Origin: Bacteroidota bacterium | GTDB taxonomy: Bacteria > Bacteroidota > Bacteroidia > AKYH767-A > OLB10 | DNA: 64,000 nucleotides | Reading direction: 5' to 3' | NCBI GenBank assembly: GCA_016713525.1 | Contig: JADJOZ010000033.1 | Location: 496,001 to 560,000 of the forward strand | In this document: positions 56,361-64,000 of the stretch, one piece after another | How positions within the stretch are numbered: the stretch's first letter is position 1 | Layout of the letters: the number at the start of each line of letters is the position of its first letter | Translations under genes and position numbers: made by a program | Notes under the pieces: model-generated | Told to the model about the DNA's origin: nothing | Databases searched by the model: none | Seen by the model: the letters and a program-made list of their open reading frames with translations, nothing else

Positions 56361-56947
56361 AATATTTTATCACATATTACCAAACGAAAATAAATGTTTT
56401 GAACAATTGTTGATTTTTTAAATGTCCGTTTTACCTATGAGGTACTCTTATGTTTTTTTAGTTTCATAGGGAACTGTAAAGTGGATGGTGTTGTTTTAGA
56501 CCTTTTGATTCTTTTTTATACTCTTGAAATCGACTGGATCCCTGATTTAACAAGGGTTTTGAAGTGTTTATATTTTTTCCGGGATGCCGCACAAACAGCC
56601 TTTTTTTCATAGGTAAATCAACCAGTTTCACCTCTTATAATACCTTTTTATACGACTTTAAAACTCAACTTTACCTATGAGAAAAGACTTGTTTCACTGG
56701 TGAAATTGTGAATAATTTTACGTTATTAACAAGCTCCTGCTATGGGAAAATGTCATTTCAGACGTCAGTTTTTCCTTTTTCCCCTCTGAAAATCGTAAAA
56801 TTTAGTTGCTTCTTTTGACCTTTAAATCAGTTTTAGAAGCACAGTTTTACATTCCCTGGAAGGTTTTATCCTGGAAAGAATTCTTAAATTGCTCCTTCCT
56901 ATAATAAATAGTGTTCCGCAAAAGTTTCTTTATTAATCTAAAATAAC
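56361..56947. other. Long spacer with three TTTACCTATGA motifs
   Basis: No gene. TTTACCTATGA occurs at 56430-56440, inverted at about 56608-56618, and at 56670-56680. The regulatory meaning is unknown. The spacer must hold the divergent promoters for the SWIB and methyltransferase genes. Confidence 0.5.
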
Positions 56948-57715
56948 ATGAATTTCACCGGTAATGCATTCGATTATGATGCTGCCCAGATAAAATATAA
57001 CCCTATCCGCAGAACCGATCCTGCCATTGCCGGATTCGTTACGGCAGCCTTAGGTAACGCAGTAACCATATTAAACGTGGGTGCCGGAACAGGTTCCTAT
57101 GAGCCTTTAAATCGCATGGTAATTGCCGTTGAACCCTCAGTTACCATGAGACAGCAAAGGCTCTCTGCAGGTAAATCCCCTGCTATTAATGCCTCCGCAG
57201 AACTGTTGCCATTCGATGATAATTCATTTGATGCCGCAATGGCAATCATTACCATACACCATTGGGAAAATCTGAAAAAGGGTATTTCTGAAATGCGAAG
57301 AGTGACCAAAGGGCCTGTAGTAATTCTGACTTTCGATCCTGATGCCTTACACCTGGGATGGCTGGCTTCATGTTTTCCGGAACTGGTGGCCGTTGAAGCA
57401 AAACGCTATCCGCCTTTAAATAGTATAGTGCAAGCACTCGACTGTAATTGCTCCATTCAAAAAATTCCCGTTACTTTGGACTGTATTGATGGCTTTCAGG
57501 AAGCTTTCTATGGCCGGCCTGAAGCATTCCTCGAAAAAGAAGTTCGTGAAGCACAGTCAGCCTGGGGCTTTCTTGATGAAAAAATCAAATCTCAAATGCT
57601 CGGGCGCTTTGAGCATATGTTGAAATCAGGTGATTGGGATGCCCGGTTTGGGGAGTACAGGAAATTGCCATCGTTTCATGGAGCATTGCGTCTCCTGGTT
57701 GCTAACCGCGATTAA
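56948..57715 (+). CDS. Class I SAM-dependent methyltransferase
   Basis: 255 residues. The SAM-binding motif is ILNVGAGTGSYEP (about 36-46), then VIAVEPSVTMRQQ and LPFDDNSFDAAMAIITIHHW. The C-terminal half is alpha-helical and unassigned. It is upstream of a spermidine synthase-like gene on the same strand. Substrate unknown. Confidence 0.85.
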   Translation: MNFTGNAFDYDAAQIKYNPIRRTDPAIAGFVTAALGNAVTILNVGAGTGSYEPLNRMVIAVEPSVTMRQQRLSAGKSPAINASAELLPFDDNSFDAAMAIITIHHWENLKKGISEMRRVTKGPVVILTFDPDALHLGWLASCFPELVAVEAKRYPPLNSIVQALDCNCSIQKIPVTLDCIDGFQEAFYGRPEAFLEKEVREAQSAWGFLDEKIKSQMLGRFEHMLKSGDWDARFGEYRKLPSFHGALRLLVANRD

Positions 57716-57754
57716 AAACACTATTTAATAAGCTGCACCGGCAACGGTTTTGTC

Positions 57755-58420
57755 ATGATTAATTACCTTCTAAGTTTTTTATATCCCGTAAGGCTCAAAA
57801 ATTATTCATCCCGCTTTAGCGGAAATATTGAAATTAACCTGGTGAACGGTGTTAAAATGATTGACACCAAAACCAGCAATTACTCTTATGGTTCACTGCA
57901 AAAAGTCCTTAAATCGGGACTCAAAGCCATTAAATTCGGTAATGATTACCGAAATATTCTGGTGCTGGGTATGGGTGGGGGCTCAATTGTACCAACTATA
58001 AGACATGATTTTAGGTCAGATGCCCACATTACTCTGGTCGATATTGATGAGGAAATAATTGCAATTGCACAAAATGAGTTTGACTTGCTTAAATATAGTA
58101 ACCTGAAATTGGTTCATGCCGATGCCTATTCTTTTATGGAAAATCAGCATGCTTCCTTCGATCTTATAATAATGGATGTTTTTATCATCGACCGGATCCC
58201 GGAAGCTTTTCAGTCGGAAACGTTTTTAAAATTGTTGATCAATAAGCTGTCACCAAAAGGCTCTCTGATATACAATACTATGCGGCTAACTTTGCCTGAC
58301 GATATTCTTTTAAATATGCGTAATTTCCTGATTCCAGAATTTAACGAAGTATATGTATTGGAAGCGGTCAATGGCACTAACAATCTTTTGTTGGCAAAAG
58401 AAAAGAAATTTAATCAGTAG
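57755..58420 (+). CDS. Spermidine synthase-like methyltransferase-fold protein
   Basis: 221 residues. NILVLGMGGGSIVPTIRHDF is the SAM/decarboxylated-SAM loop; ITLVDIDEEIIAIAQNEFDL and DLIIMDVFIIDRIPEAFQSE follow, as in the spermidine synthase family. The N-terminal beta-domain is short. Several such proteins are not true spermidine synthases, so polyamine synthesis is uncertain. It is 39 bp downstream of the methyltransferase gene. Confidence 0.82.
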   Translation: MINYLLSFLYPVRLKNYSSRFSGNIEINLVNGVKMIDTKTSNYSYGSLQKVLKSGLKAIKFGNDYRNILVLGMGGGSIVPTIRHDFRSDAHITLVDIDEEIIAIAQNEFDLLKYSNLKLVHADAYSFMENQHASFDLIIMDVFIIDRIPEAFQSETFLKLLINKLSPKGSLIYNTMRLTLPDDILLNMRNFLIPEFNEVYVLEAVNGTNNLLLAKEKKFNQ

Positions 58421-58425
58421 AAATA

Positions 58426-58984
58426 ATGATGCAAACACACCGTCATTTTTTAATACATAAGCCTTTTGGATACCTGAGTCAGTTTGTTTGCGAACTTCCA
58501 AAGAAGAAATTACTGGGCGAATTGTACGATTTCCCGGAAGGAACCATGGCAATCGGACGTCTGGATGAAGATAGTGAAGGGCTACTTTTGCTGACTACCA
58601 GCGGCGTTATGAGCGAAAGAGCACGTAGCAGCAAGATCGAAAAGGAATACTATGCTCAGGTTGATGGCGAAATTGGTGAAATGGCATTGGATCAGCTGAG
58701 AAATGGGGTGCAGATTGGCATCCGGAATGTGAAATATATTACCAAGCCCTGTAATGTAACACGGCTGATGTTTGCTCCGATTTTGCTCCCAGAACAAAAA
58801 AATACGTGACGACCGCCACGGACCAACCTGCTGGATATCTATTGTACTTACCGAAGGAAAATTCAGGCAAATCCGAAAAATGACTGCCGCAGTCGGATAC
58901 CCTACTTTACGTTTATTTCGGGTTCGTTTCGGGAATTTATTGCTGGGTGATTTGGCTCCAGGAGTTGTAAAAAGAAGTTCCTGA
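58426..58984 (+). CDS. Pseudouridine synthase, RluE-like, frameshifted
   Basis: The first part has HRHFLIHKPFGYLSQFV and AIGRLDEDSEGLLLLTTSG (catalytic Asp in RLDxxxxGLLL). At an A7 run (58796-58802) one base is extra; deleting it gives EQKIRDDRHG, then PTCWISIVLTEGKFRQIRKM and TAAVGYPTLRLFRVRFG, the RluE/RsuA end. The joined length, about 185 residues, is normal. It isomerises a uridine in 23S or 16S rRNA. The gene starts 5 bp after the spermidine synthase-like gene. Confidence 0.85.
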
Positions 58985-59082
58985 ATCACTTTTCGATTTT
59001 CCCCGCGATGTAAAATAGCCATCATTTAATTATTTTTCTCACTTTTCCCTTAGCGGGGATGTTATGGAAACCCCTATTTTCG

Positions 59083-59090
59083 TATTTTTG
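59083..59090 (+). promoter_or_regulatory. -7 box TATTTTTG before the GT4 gene
   Basis: TATTTTTG fits TAnnTTTG, 38 bases before the ATG at 59129. No -33 TTG at a suitable distance. Confidence 0.45.
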
Positions 59091-59128
59091 ACACCTTGTA
59101 TTATTAATTCTACTTGAGTGGTAAATTT

Positions 59129-60301
59129 ATGAGAGTTCTGGTTTTTTCGGAAGGGTTCGGCGCTCGCACGCTGACTTTTGTATATAATGAGGTAAAAGCA
59201 CTTTCGGAATTTTGTGATGTACATGTTTTATGTACCGAAAAAGGTGATGCCGAATTGCTTCAGTATGATAAGGTGACAGAAATCAAATGGCAACCTAATA
59301 AGATAATTCGTCGCCTAAAATGGGAATTGTGGAAAAGGGACCTGGTTCTTGATGAAAAAAACAGTGCATTTTCTAAGAAATTAAATGAATTGATCGATTC
59401 ATTTAAACCCGATGTGATCCATTGTCACTTTGGCTTCGAAGCTTTAAAAGTAACTGAAAATTTCACCAGAAATGATATTCCCGTAATTGTAACTTTTCAT
59501 GGCTATGATGCCACGGAATTCGATAATAAGGAAAGCTACAAACGTAAACTGAAAGCAACCTTCGACCGCCCTAATATTTTTCCGATGTTTGTTTCAGATT
59601 ATATCCGCCAGCGTGTGGCACGACTCACCGTAAATACGGAAAAAGGATTTTTACTCTACCTTGGAATCGATCTTGACAGATTTAAAAGAAAAAATTTTCC
59701 TGATAAGTCAAGTGGTGTTCAGTTTATTCAAATATCTTCTTTTGCCGGTCAAAAAGGACATGTTTATACAGTTGAAGCAATACGACGGTTTTTTGATAAG
59801 TACCCCGATAGCAACGCGCGTTTCGTTTTTGGTGGTGGTGGTGCAGTCGAGCTGGATGTTGTCCGTGCTCAGGTAAAAAAATTGAACCTCGAAAATAAAA
59901 TTCATTTCACCGGGAAAATTAATCCGGAAGAAGTCAGACAATGGCTTGAGCAATCACACTACTTTATTCACCCAAGTGTTGTTGGGCCCAAAGGTGAAAC
60001 AGAAGGTCTCCCCACAGCTATCATGGAGGCTATGGCAATGGAACTCCCCATTTTATCAACGTATCATGCAGGCATTCCTGAATTGGTACAACCCGGAATT
60101 AATGGCTTGCTCGTTAATGAAAAGGATATTGATGCGTATGTGGCTAAGTTTGTTGAAATTCAGGAATGGAGCTACTGCCCTCAAAACCGGACACGCGTAT
60201 TTGAAATGTGTGAGATTAAAAGTCATACCAGGCAATTGATATCGGTTTATCAGAAAGTTATTCATTTGACCCCTGAAGTTAACAAAGCAAAAGCTCAGTA
60301 G
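59129..60301 (+). CDS. GT4-family glycosyltransferase
   Basis: Start at MRVLVFSEGFGARTLTFVYN (59129), where the ATG gives the usual GT-B N-terminus. GT-B fold: HCHFGFEALKV, VTFHGYDATEF, then a C-terminal domain with FVFGGGGAVELDVVRAQVKK, FTGKINPEEVRQWLEQS and GETEGLPTAIMEAMAMELPI, the EGLPTxxxEAMA donor motif. It likely transfers a sugar in exopolysaccharide or lipopolysaccharide assembly. It is 390 residues, monocistronic. Confidence 0.9.
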   Translation: MRVLVFSEGFGARTLTFVYNEVKALSEFCDVHVLCTEKGDAELLQYDKVTEIKWQPNKIIRRLKWELWKRDLVLDEKNSAFSKKLNELIDSFKPDVIHCHFGFEALKVTENFTRNDIPVIVTFHGYDATEFDNKESYKRKLKATFDRPNIFPMFVSDYIRQRVARLTVNTEKGFLLYLGIDLDRFKRKNFPDKSSGVQFIQISSFAGQKGHVYTVEAIRRFFDKYPDSNARFVFGGGGAVELDVVRAQVKKLNLENKIHFTGKINPEEVRQWLEQSHYFIHPSVVGPKGETEGLPTAIMEAMAMELPILSTYHAGIPELVQPGINGLLVNEKDIDAYVAKFVEIQEWSYCPQNRTRVFEMCEIKSHTRQLISVYQKVIHLTPEVNKAKAQ

Positions 60302-60745
60302 AGATTGTATAGATTTTATTTCAATAGAATTTTTATTTAATTTTAATGGCTTATTTCTGTGTTTATGTTTTTTAATTTAGATTAAATTTCTTAAGCTACT
60401 ATTTTTGCATGAAGAGTAAAATTTGAATCATTAAAATATTTTCGTATTATATTTTACAGCTTTTTAATTTTAAGTGAGCAGAAGTAATCTGGAATCCCGG
60501 CAGATAAAAAACCTGGAATTCCCCTTCCTCCTTTAAAGAAACTAACAGCGAAACAAATAAAAACTCCTGGGAAGTAATCCTAATTGCTTTTATGAATCCC
60601 ATTTAAGGGACAAATTCAGTACAATAGTAATTTATCAGGAATACGAAAATTTCCTCCCATCATTAACTATGAAAACTTAATCCTTAATCCTTAATCCTTA
60701 ATCCTTAATCCTTTTTATAGTCTTTCCCCGCGTAATATTCGCTAT
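60302..60745. other. Spacer with a 7-bp tandem repeat
   Basis: No gene. Five copies of TTAATCC end just upstream of the DUF1016 fragment and match the point at which homology begins. Confidence 0.5.
60677..60711. repeat. Tandem (TTAATCC)5
   Basis: Five perfect 7-bp units. They lie 34 bases before the first Met of the truncated DUF1016 gene. Confidence 0.9.
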
Positions 60746-61641
60746 ATGCGGGATTTTGCCATTGCCTATCCATACTTCTTGAACAAAGATATAAAAGAAC
60801 CAGAATATATTGAAAATAAAGATGTTATAATTTTGCAGCAGCTTGCTGCAAAATTGCCCTGGGGCCATCATCAATTGCTTTTGACTAAATTAAAGTCAGA
60901 GGATGAAAGGGCTTTTACATTAAAAAAACGGTTCAAAACGGATGGAGTAGAAGTGTTTTGGAATATCAGATAGAAATAGGTTTATTTAAGTCGCAGGGTT
61001 CTTTAGTGAATAATTTCAATACCACTATACCTTCATATGAATGCGATTTAACAACCCAAATTTTCAAAGACCCATATAACTTTGATTTTATCATGTTAAA
61101 TGAAAAAGCGAAGGAGAGAGATTTGGAAAATGCATTGATGACACATGTAACAAAAGTGTTATTGGAGCTAGGGGCAGGTTTTGCTTTTATGGGAAGACAA
61201 AGGAAATTTGAAATAGGTGGTAAGGAGTTTTTCTTTGATTTGCTTTTTTATCATACAAAATTAAGAAGACATGTAATTATTGAATTGAAAATCGGCGAAT
61301 TTGAACCTGAATATATTGGTAAAATGAATTTCTACCTGAGTATTGCTGATGACCAATTAAAAGGTGTGTATGATGAAGCTGCCATTGGTTTGATTCTTTG
61401 TAAAACTAATCACAAGGTAGTGGCTGAATATGCTCTTCGGGATATCACTAAACCTATTGGGATCGCAGAGTATAGAATTACTCAACAATTGCCAACTGAA
61501 TTCAAAGATGAACTCCCAAGCATTGAAGATATTGAACAACGAATCGATGATGAAATAAAGGAAAACCAAAAACCGGAAGAGACAAAGATAAATACCATAC
61601 TAGATAAATTAAGTAAATTGAACTCTGGGGAATCTATATAA
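60746..61641 (+). pseudogene. DUF1016 (YhcG-like) nuclease, 5'-truncated and frameshifted
   Basis: Family members continue the sequence PRNIRYMRDFAIAYPYFLNK from an N-terminal domain that is missing here. Homology begins at about 60725, just after the TTAATCC array. Further on, one base missing in an A7 run (60922-60928) separates the frame; restored it gives LKKTVQNGWSRSVLEYQIEI. The C-terminal PDDEXK-type nuclease domain is complete: LGAGFAFMGRQRKFEIGGKE, FFFDLLFYHTKLRRHVIIEL and KIGEFEPEYIGKMNFYL (E..K catalytic set). Without the N-terminal domain it is probably inactive. Such genes often travel with restriction-modification loci, none of which is seen. Confidence 0.8.
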
Positions 61642-61812
61642 ACTTCTGAAGTTTTTACTCTTGACAATTCACTTCAGAATGGATATCTCAGGTTGTTTTC
61701 AGGAATTTAGATATTTCAGGCTCAGTAAATTAAATACATTTCAATATAATCAAAGTAATCCATAAATTGCACAACCATACGAAATAAAAACTTCACATAC
61801 CAAATTGATAAA

Positions 61813-62541
61813 ATGAGCACTTATTCCACCAAAAGATTGATTTTATTCTTATTTCTCTTTCTACAATATTTTTGTTCTAACGCTCAACTTTCAGAAGTTA
61901 AAGTTTATCACATAGGTGCAATGCGGAATGTGATGTGGAAAGGTGAGCTGTTTGGGACAATTGACCTTGATTCGTTGAAAGGTATTGCCGGTTTGTATGG
62001 CGTTGGTCCCATTGAAGGCCTGGCCGGTGAGCTTTTGATCGCTGATGGAGAATGTTTTCAATCAAGGGTGGTTTCCGATTCCGAAATGAAAGTTACCGCT
62101 TCCTTCGATGCCAAAGCGCCCTTCTTTGTTTACAGTGTGGTGAATGAATGGAAGATTTTCGATATTCCCGAAGAAGTAAGAGATATGCATGCTATTGAAT
62201 TATTCCTGGACTCTATTACCATTAAAGCATCCCGACCATTCGTTTTTCGTATCGAAGGAATTGCCGAATCAGGATCCATTCATGTTGTAAATTTGGCTCC
62301 CGGTAGTAAAGTGAGTAATCCGGATGAGGCTCATCAGGGACAAATTAATTACCTACTTAATAATGAAGCAGTAGAGATAACGGGTTTTTTCTCGACAGAA
62401 CATAAGGCTGTTTTTACCCATCACGATACATTTATGCATATGCATCTGATTACCCCCAACAGGAAAAAAATGGGACATATAGATGCCCTCAGACTTGCAC
62501 CGGGATCCTGGAAGCTCTGGCTGCCGATGTCAATATTCTGA
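61813..62541 (+). CDS. Secreted acetolactate decarboxylase-like protein
   Basis: 242 residues, signal peptide RLILFLFLFLQYFCSNA. The family fold is recognisable: GLYGVGPIEGLAGELLIADG, and the zinc ligands in THHDTFMHMHLI and GHIDALRL. H209, H211 and H222 repeat the spacing (2, 11) of His194, His196, His207 in Bacillus AlsD. However, the position of catalytic Arg145 (RIDGTFKYVKTR) aligns to RIEGIAESGSIH, so the Arg seems absent, and the protein is secreted. It may not make acetoin. It precedes the 62612 gene by 70 bp. Confidence 0.72.
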   Translation: MSTYSTKRLILFLFLFLQYFCSNAQLSEVKVYHIGAMRNVMWKGELFGTIDLDSLKGIAGLYGVGPIEGLAGELLIADGECFQSRVVSDSEMKVTASFDAKAPFFVYSVVNEWKIFDIPEEVRDMHAIELFLDSITIKASRPFVFRIEGIAESGSIHVVNLAPGSKVSNPDEAHQGQINYLLNNEAVEITGFFSTEHKAVFTHHDTFMHMHLITPNRKKMGHIDALRLAPGSWKLWLPMSIF

Positions 62542-62611
62542 TTTTCAGAACTTATTTGATACGATTGGTTCTAATCCGAATAATTTAGTACATTTGATAG
62601 GAACTTTCATT

Positions 62612-63157
62612 ATGTGGATTCGAACATTAGGTATATTTCTGCTCGCCTCTCTGGTTTTTGTTTTGATGGGCTCTTTTATTGGTTTGCAGCTTCAAAGGAA
62701 AGCGGTCAGAAAATCAGTTAAATGGAAAATGCTGGGAGGTATTCCTGCTAATCAATTGGTTTGTCTCAAATTTTCGAAAACGAACGTGGATGATTTACTG
62801 AAATGGAAACATAGCAAGGAATTCAGCTATAAAGAAGAAATGTATGACATCGTTTATAAAAAGGAAACTATTGATTCGGTTTTTTATTATTGTTGGTGGG
62901 ATCATGAAGAAACAGCACTCAACAAAAAATTGTCTGCACTCCTTTATGTCGCACTAAACCAAAATGCATCCGGCAAATCGACAAATGATAAGTTGCACGT
63001 ATTGCTACAAGTGCTTTTTTTTCAAACTACAACTAAGCCCGAATTCAATAACTGGTCTCATTTGAGCCGATTTTATTTCCACACAGATTTGCTAACAACA
63101 GTAAATCCCGGAATATCCCCTCCAAATCCTCCGCCGGAGACTTTGATATGCATTTAA
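62612..63157 (+). CDS. Membrane-anchored hypothetical protein
   Basis: Start at MWIRTLGIFLLASLVFVLMG (62612). One N-terminal TM segment anchors it to the inner membrane. The remaining 155 residues contain KWKMLGGIPANQLVCLKFSK and FYYCWWDHEETALNKKLSAL, and end in a Pro-rich tail (ISPPNPPPETLICI). The family is unknown. It lies 73 bp before the TonB receptor gene. Confidence 0.55.
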   Translation: MWIRTLGIFLLASLVFVLMGSFIGLQLQRKAVRKSVKWKMLGGIPANQLVCLKFSKTNVDDLLKWKHSKEFSYKEEMYDIVYKKETIDSVFYYCWWDHEETALNKKLSALLYVALNQNASGKSTNDKLHVLLQVLFFQTTTKPEFNNWSHLSRFYFHTDLLTTVNPGISPPNPPPETLICI

Positions 63158-63230
63158 CCTTTTGTGGCTGTGCGGATTTTTAAACGGATAAGCCGCTGCT
63201 GCTATAGTTTTAAATTTTAAAAATTGTACT

Positions 63231-64000
63231 ATGAAAAAAATATTATTCATGGTATGGTTGCTGCTTAGTTTTAGTGCTGTGATTGGCCAAACAGTTACTG
63301 TTACAGATCTTAAAACAGGTGCTCCGCTCGAAGTGGTTACACTCGTGAGTGAAAATCCGAAAGCAACAGCTATTACCAATGTTTCCGTCAAAGCCGATAT
63401 AAGTTCCTTCCCCGGATCTTTACAAATTGAGATTCGACTGATTGGTTATAAAACAGAACGGATTTCATTCATGGAACTGAAAAAAACAGTTTTGTAGTTT
63501 CAATGAAGCAAACAGAATTTTCCCTCGATCAGATTGTGGTTTCGGCAACACGCTGGAATCAATCAGCTCTCGAGGTGCCTGCTAAGGTGGCTACCATCTC
63601 TGCTAAAGATGCCGCGATTCAGAATCCGCAAACTACGGCAGATTTACTTTCTAATTCAGGTGAGGTGTTTATTCAGAAAAGTCAACAAGGCGGAGGTAGT
63701 CCCATGATACGTGGTTTTGCTACTAACAGGGTACTCATTGCTGTTGATGAAGTAAGGATGAACAATGCCATATTCAGAAGCGGAAATTTGCAAAATGTTA
63801 TTTCTATTGATCCGTTTGCAGTCGAAAATACGGAAGTATTATTTGGCCCGGGCTCGGTAATTTATGGTAGTGATGCTATTGGAGGTGTCATGAGCTTTAA
63901 AACTTTAACACCAAAATTTTCTGATTCATCCAAGGTACTGATTTCAGGAAGTGCAGTTGCAAGAACAGCTTCTGCAAATAATGAATTTACCGGTCATGTT
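63231..64000 (+). CDS. TonB-dependent receptor, 5' part, frameshifted
   Basis: A signal peptide (MKKILFMVWLLLSFSAVIGQ) and carboxypeptidase-regulatory-like domain (VTVTDLKTGAPLEVVTLVSE ... IEIRLIGYKTERIS) precede an A7 run (63480-63486). One base is missing there; restored it gives KKNSFVVSMKQTEFSLDQIV and the plug domain: VSATRWNQSALEVPAKVATI, QGGGSPMIRGFATNRVLIAV, and VLFGPGSVIYGSDAIGGVMS. The barrel lies beyond the right edge. It imports a large ligand, possibly heme or siderophore. Confidence 0.85.

Noticed and set aside
55885..56421. Open frame on + strand opposite the SWIB gene
   Set aside because: Its Phe/Ala repetition is the reverse complement of the Lys/Ala tail repeats.
61644..61679. 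Terminator after the DUF1016 fragment
   Set aside because: The stem TTCTGAAGT/ACTTCAGAA has a long loop and no T tract.

Overview
The window comes from a member of the Bacteroidota, probably an environmental lineage near Chitinophagales/Sphingobacteriia. The evidence is a complete alternative complex III operon (actABCDEF) joined to an aa3-type oxidase, C-terminal type IX secretion sorting domains, an S46 dipeptidyl-peptidase, DUF3127, DUF4476 and SWIB-domain proteins, AT-rich spacers, no obvious Shine-Dalgarno sequences, and TAnnTTTG promoter boxes. No tRNA, rRNA or CRISPR array was seen.

Region 1 (1-17.9 kb, all minus strand) is accessory. Three adjacent giant genes (2489, 1153 and 1068 codons, 28-32 bp apart) encode beta-rich proteins without Sec signal peptides. 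They carry an internal OmpA-like domain, Fn3-like segments and a degenerate phospholipase D-like C-terminus. Downstream lie a peptidylarginine-deiminase-like enzyme (one gene split by a frameshift) and a predicted HExxH metalloprotease. The protease has the N-terminal DNRPEA-type leader known from proteins linked to extracellular contractile injection systems (eCIS). This is the best candidate for a little-described system: leaderless giant proteins plus enzymatic effectors. No sheath, tube or baseplate gene is inside the window.

Region 2 (17.9-36 kb, mostly minus strand) is a patchwork of small accessory genes. It holds T9SS cargo, an OmpA protein, an amino-acid permease, a VOC protein, a serine hydrolase with an AraC regulator and an SDR, a VapBC45-like pair, an orphan antitoxin with a decayed ParE toxin, and a Fic relic. 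Several dispersed repeat families also lie here, including a tandem array with three G-quadruplex motifs and a family of tracts with about 9-bp periodicity that sit at the 3' ends of genes.

Region 3 (36-47.3 kb, plus strand) is the respiratory operon: actABCDEF, then coxB and coxA, closed by a strong intrinsic terminator. Menaquinol electrons would pass through ActB and the ActA/ActE hemes to the CuA site of CoxB.

Region 4 (47.3-64 kb) is housekeeping. It holds thioesterases, a DCC protein, DPP11-type S46 peptidase, DUF3127, GlsB/YeaQ, HtpG, a GNAT gene broken by an in-frame TGA, a lysine/alanine-tailed SWIB protein, two methyltransferases, a pseudouridine synthase, a GT4 glycosyltransferase, a truncated DUF1016 nuclease, an acetolactate-decarboxylase-like secreted protein and the start of a TonB-dependent receptor.

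One caution applies to the whole window. At least nine genes, including the essential-looking actA and actC, are split by single-base shifts at short homopolymers. The sequence is probably incompletely polished, and most of these genes should be read as intact.
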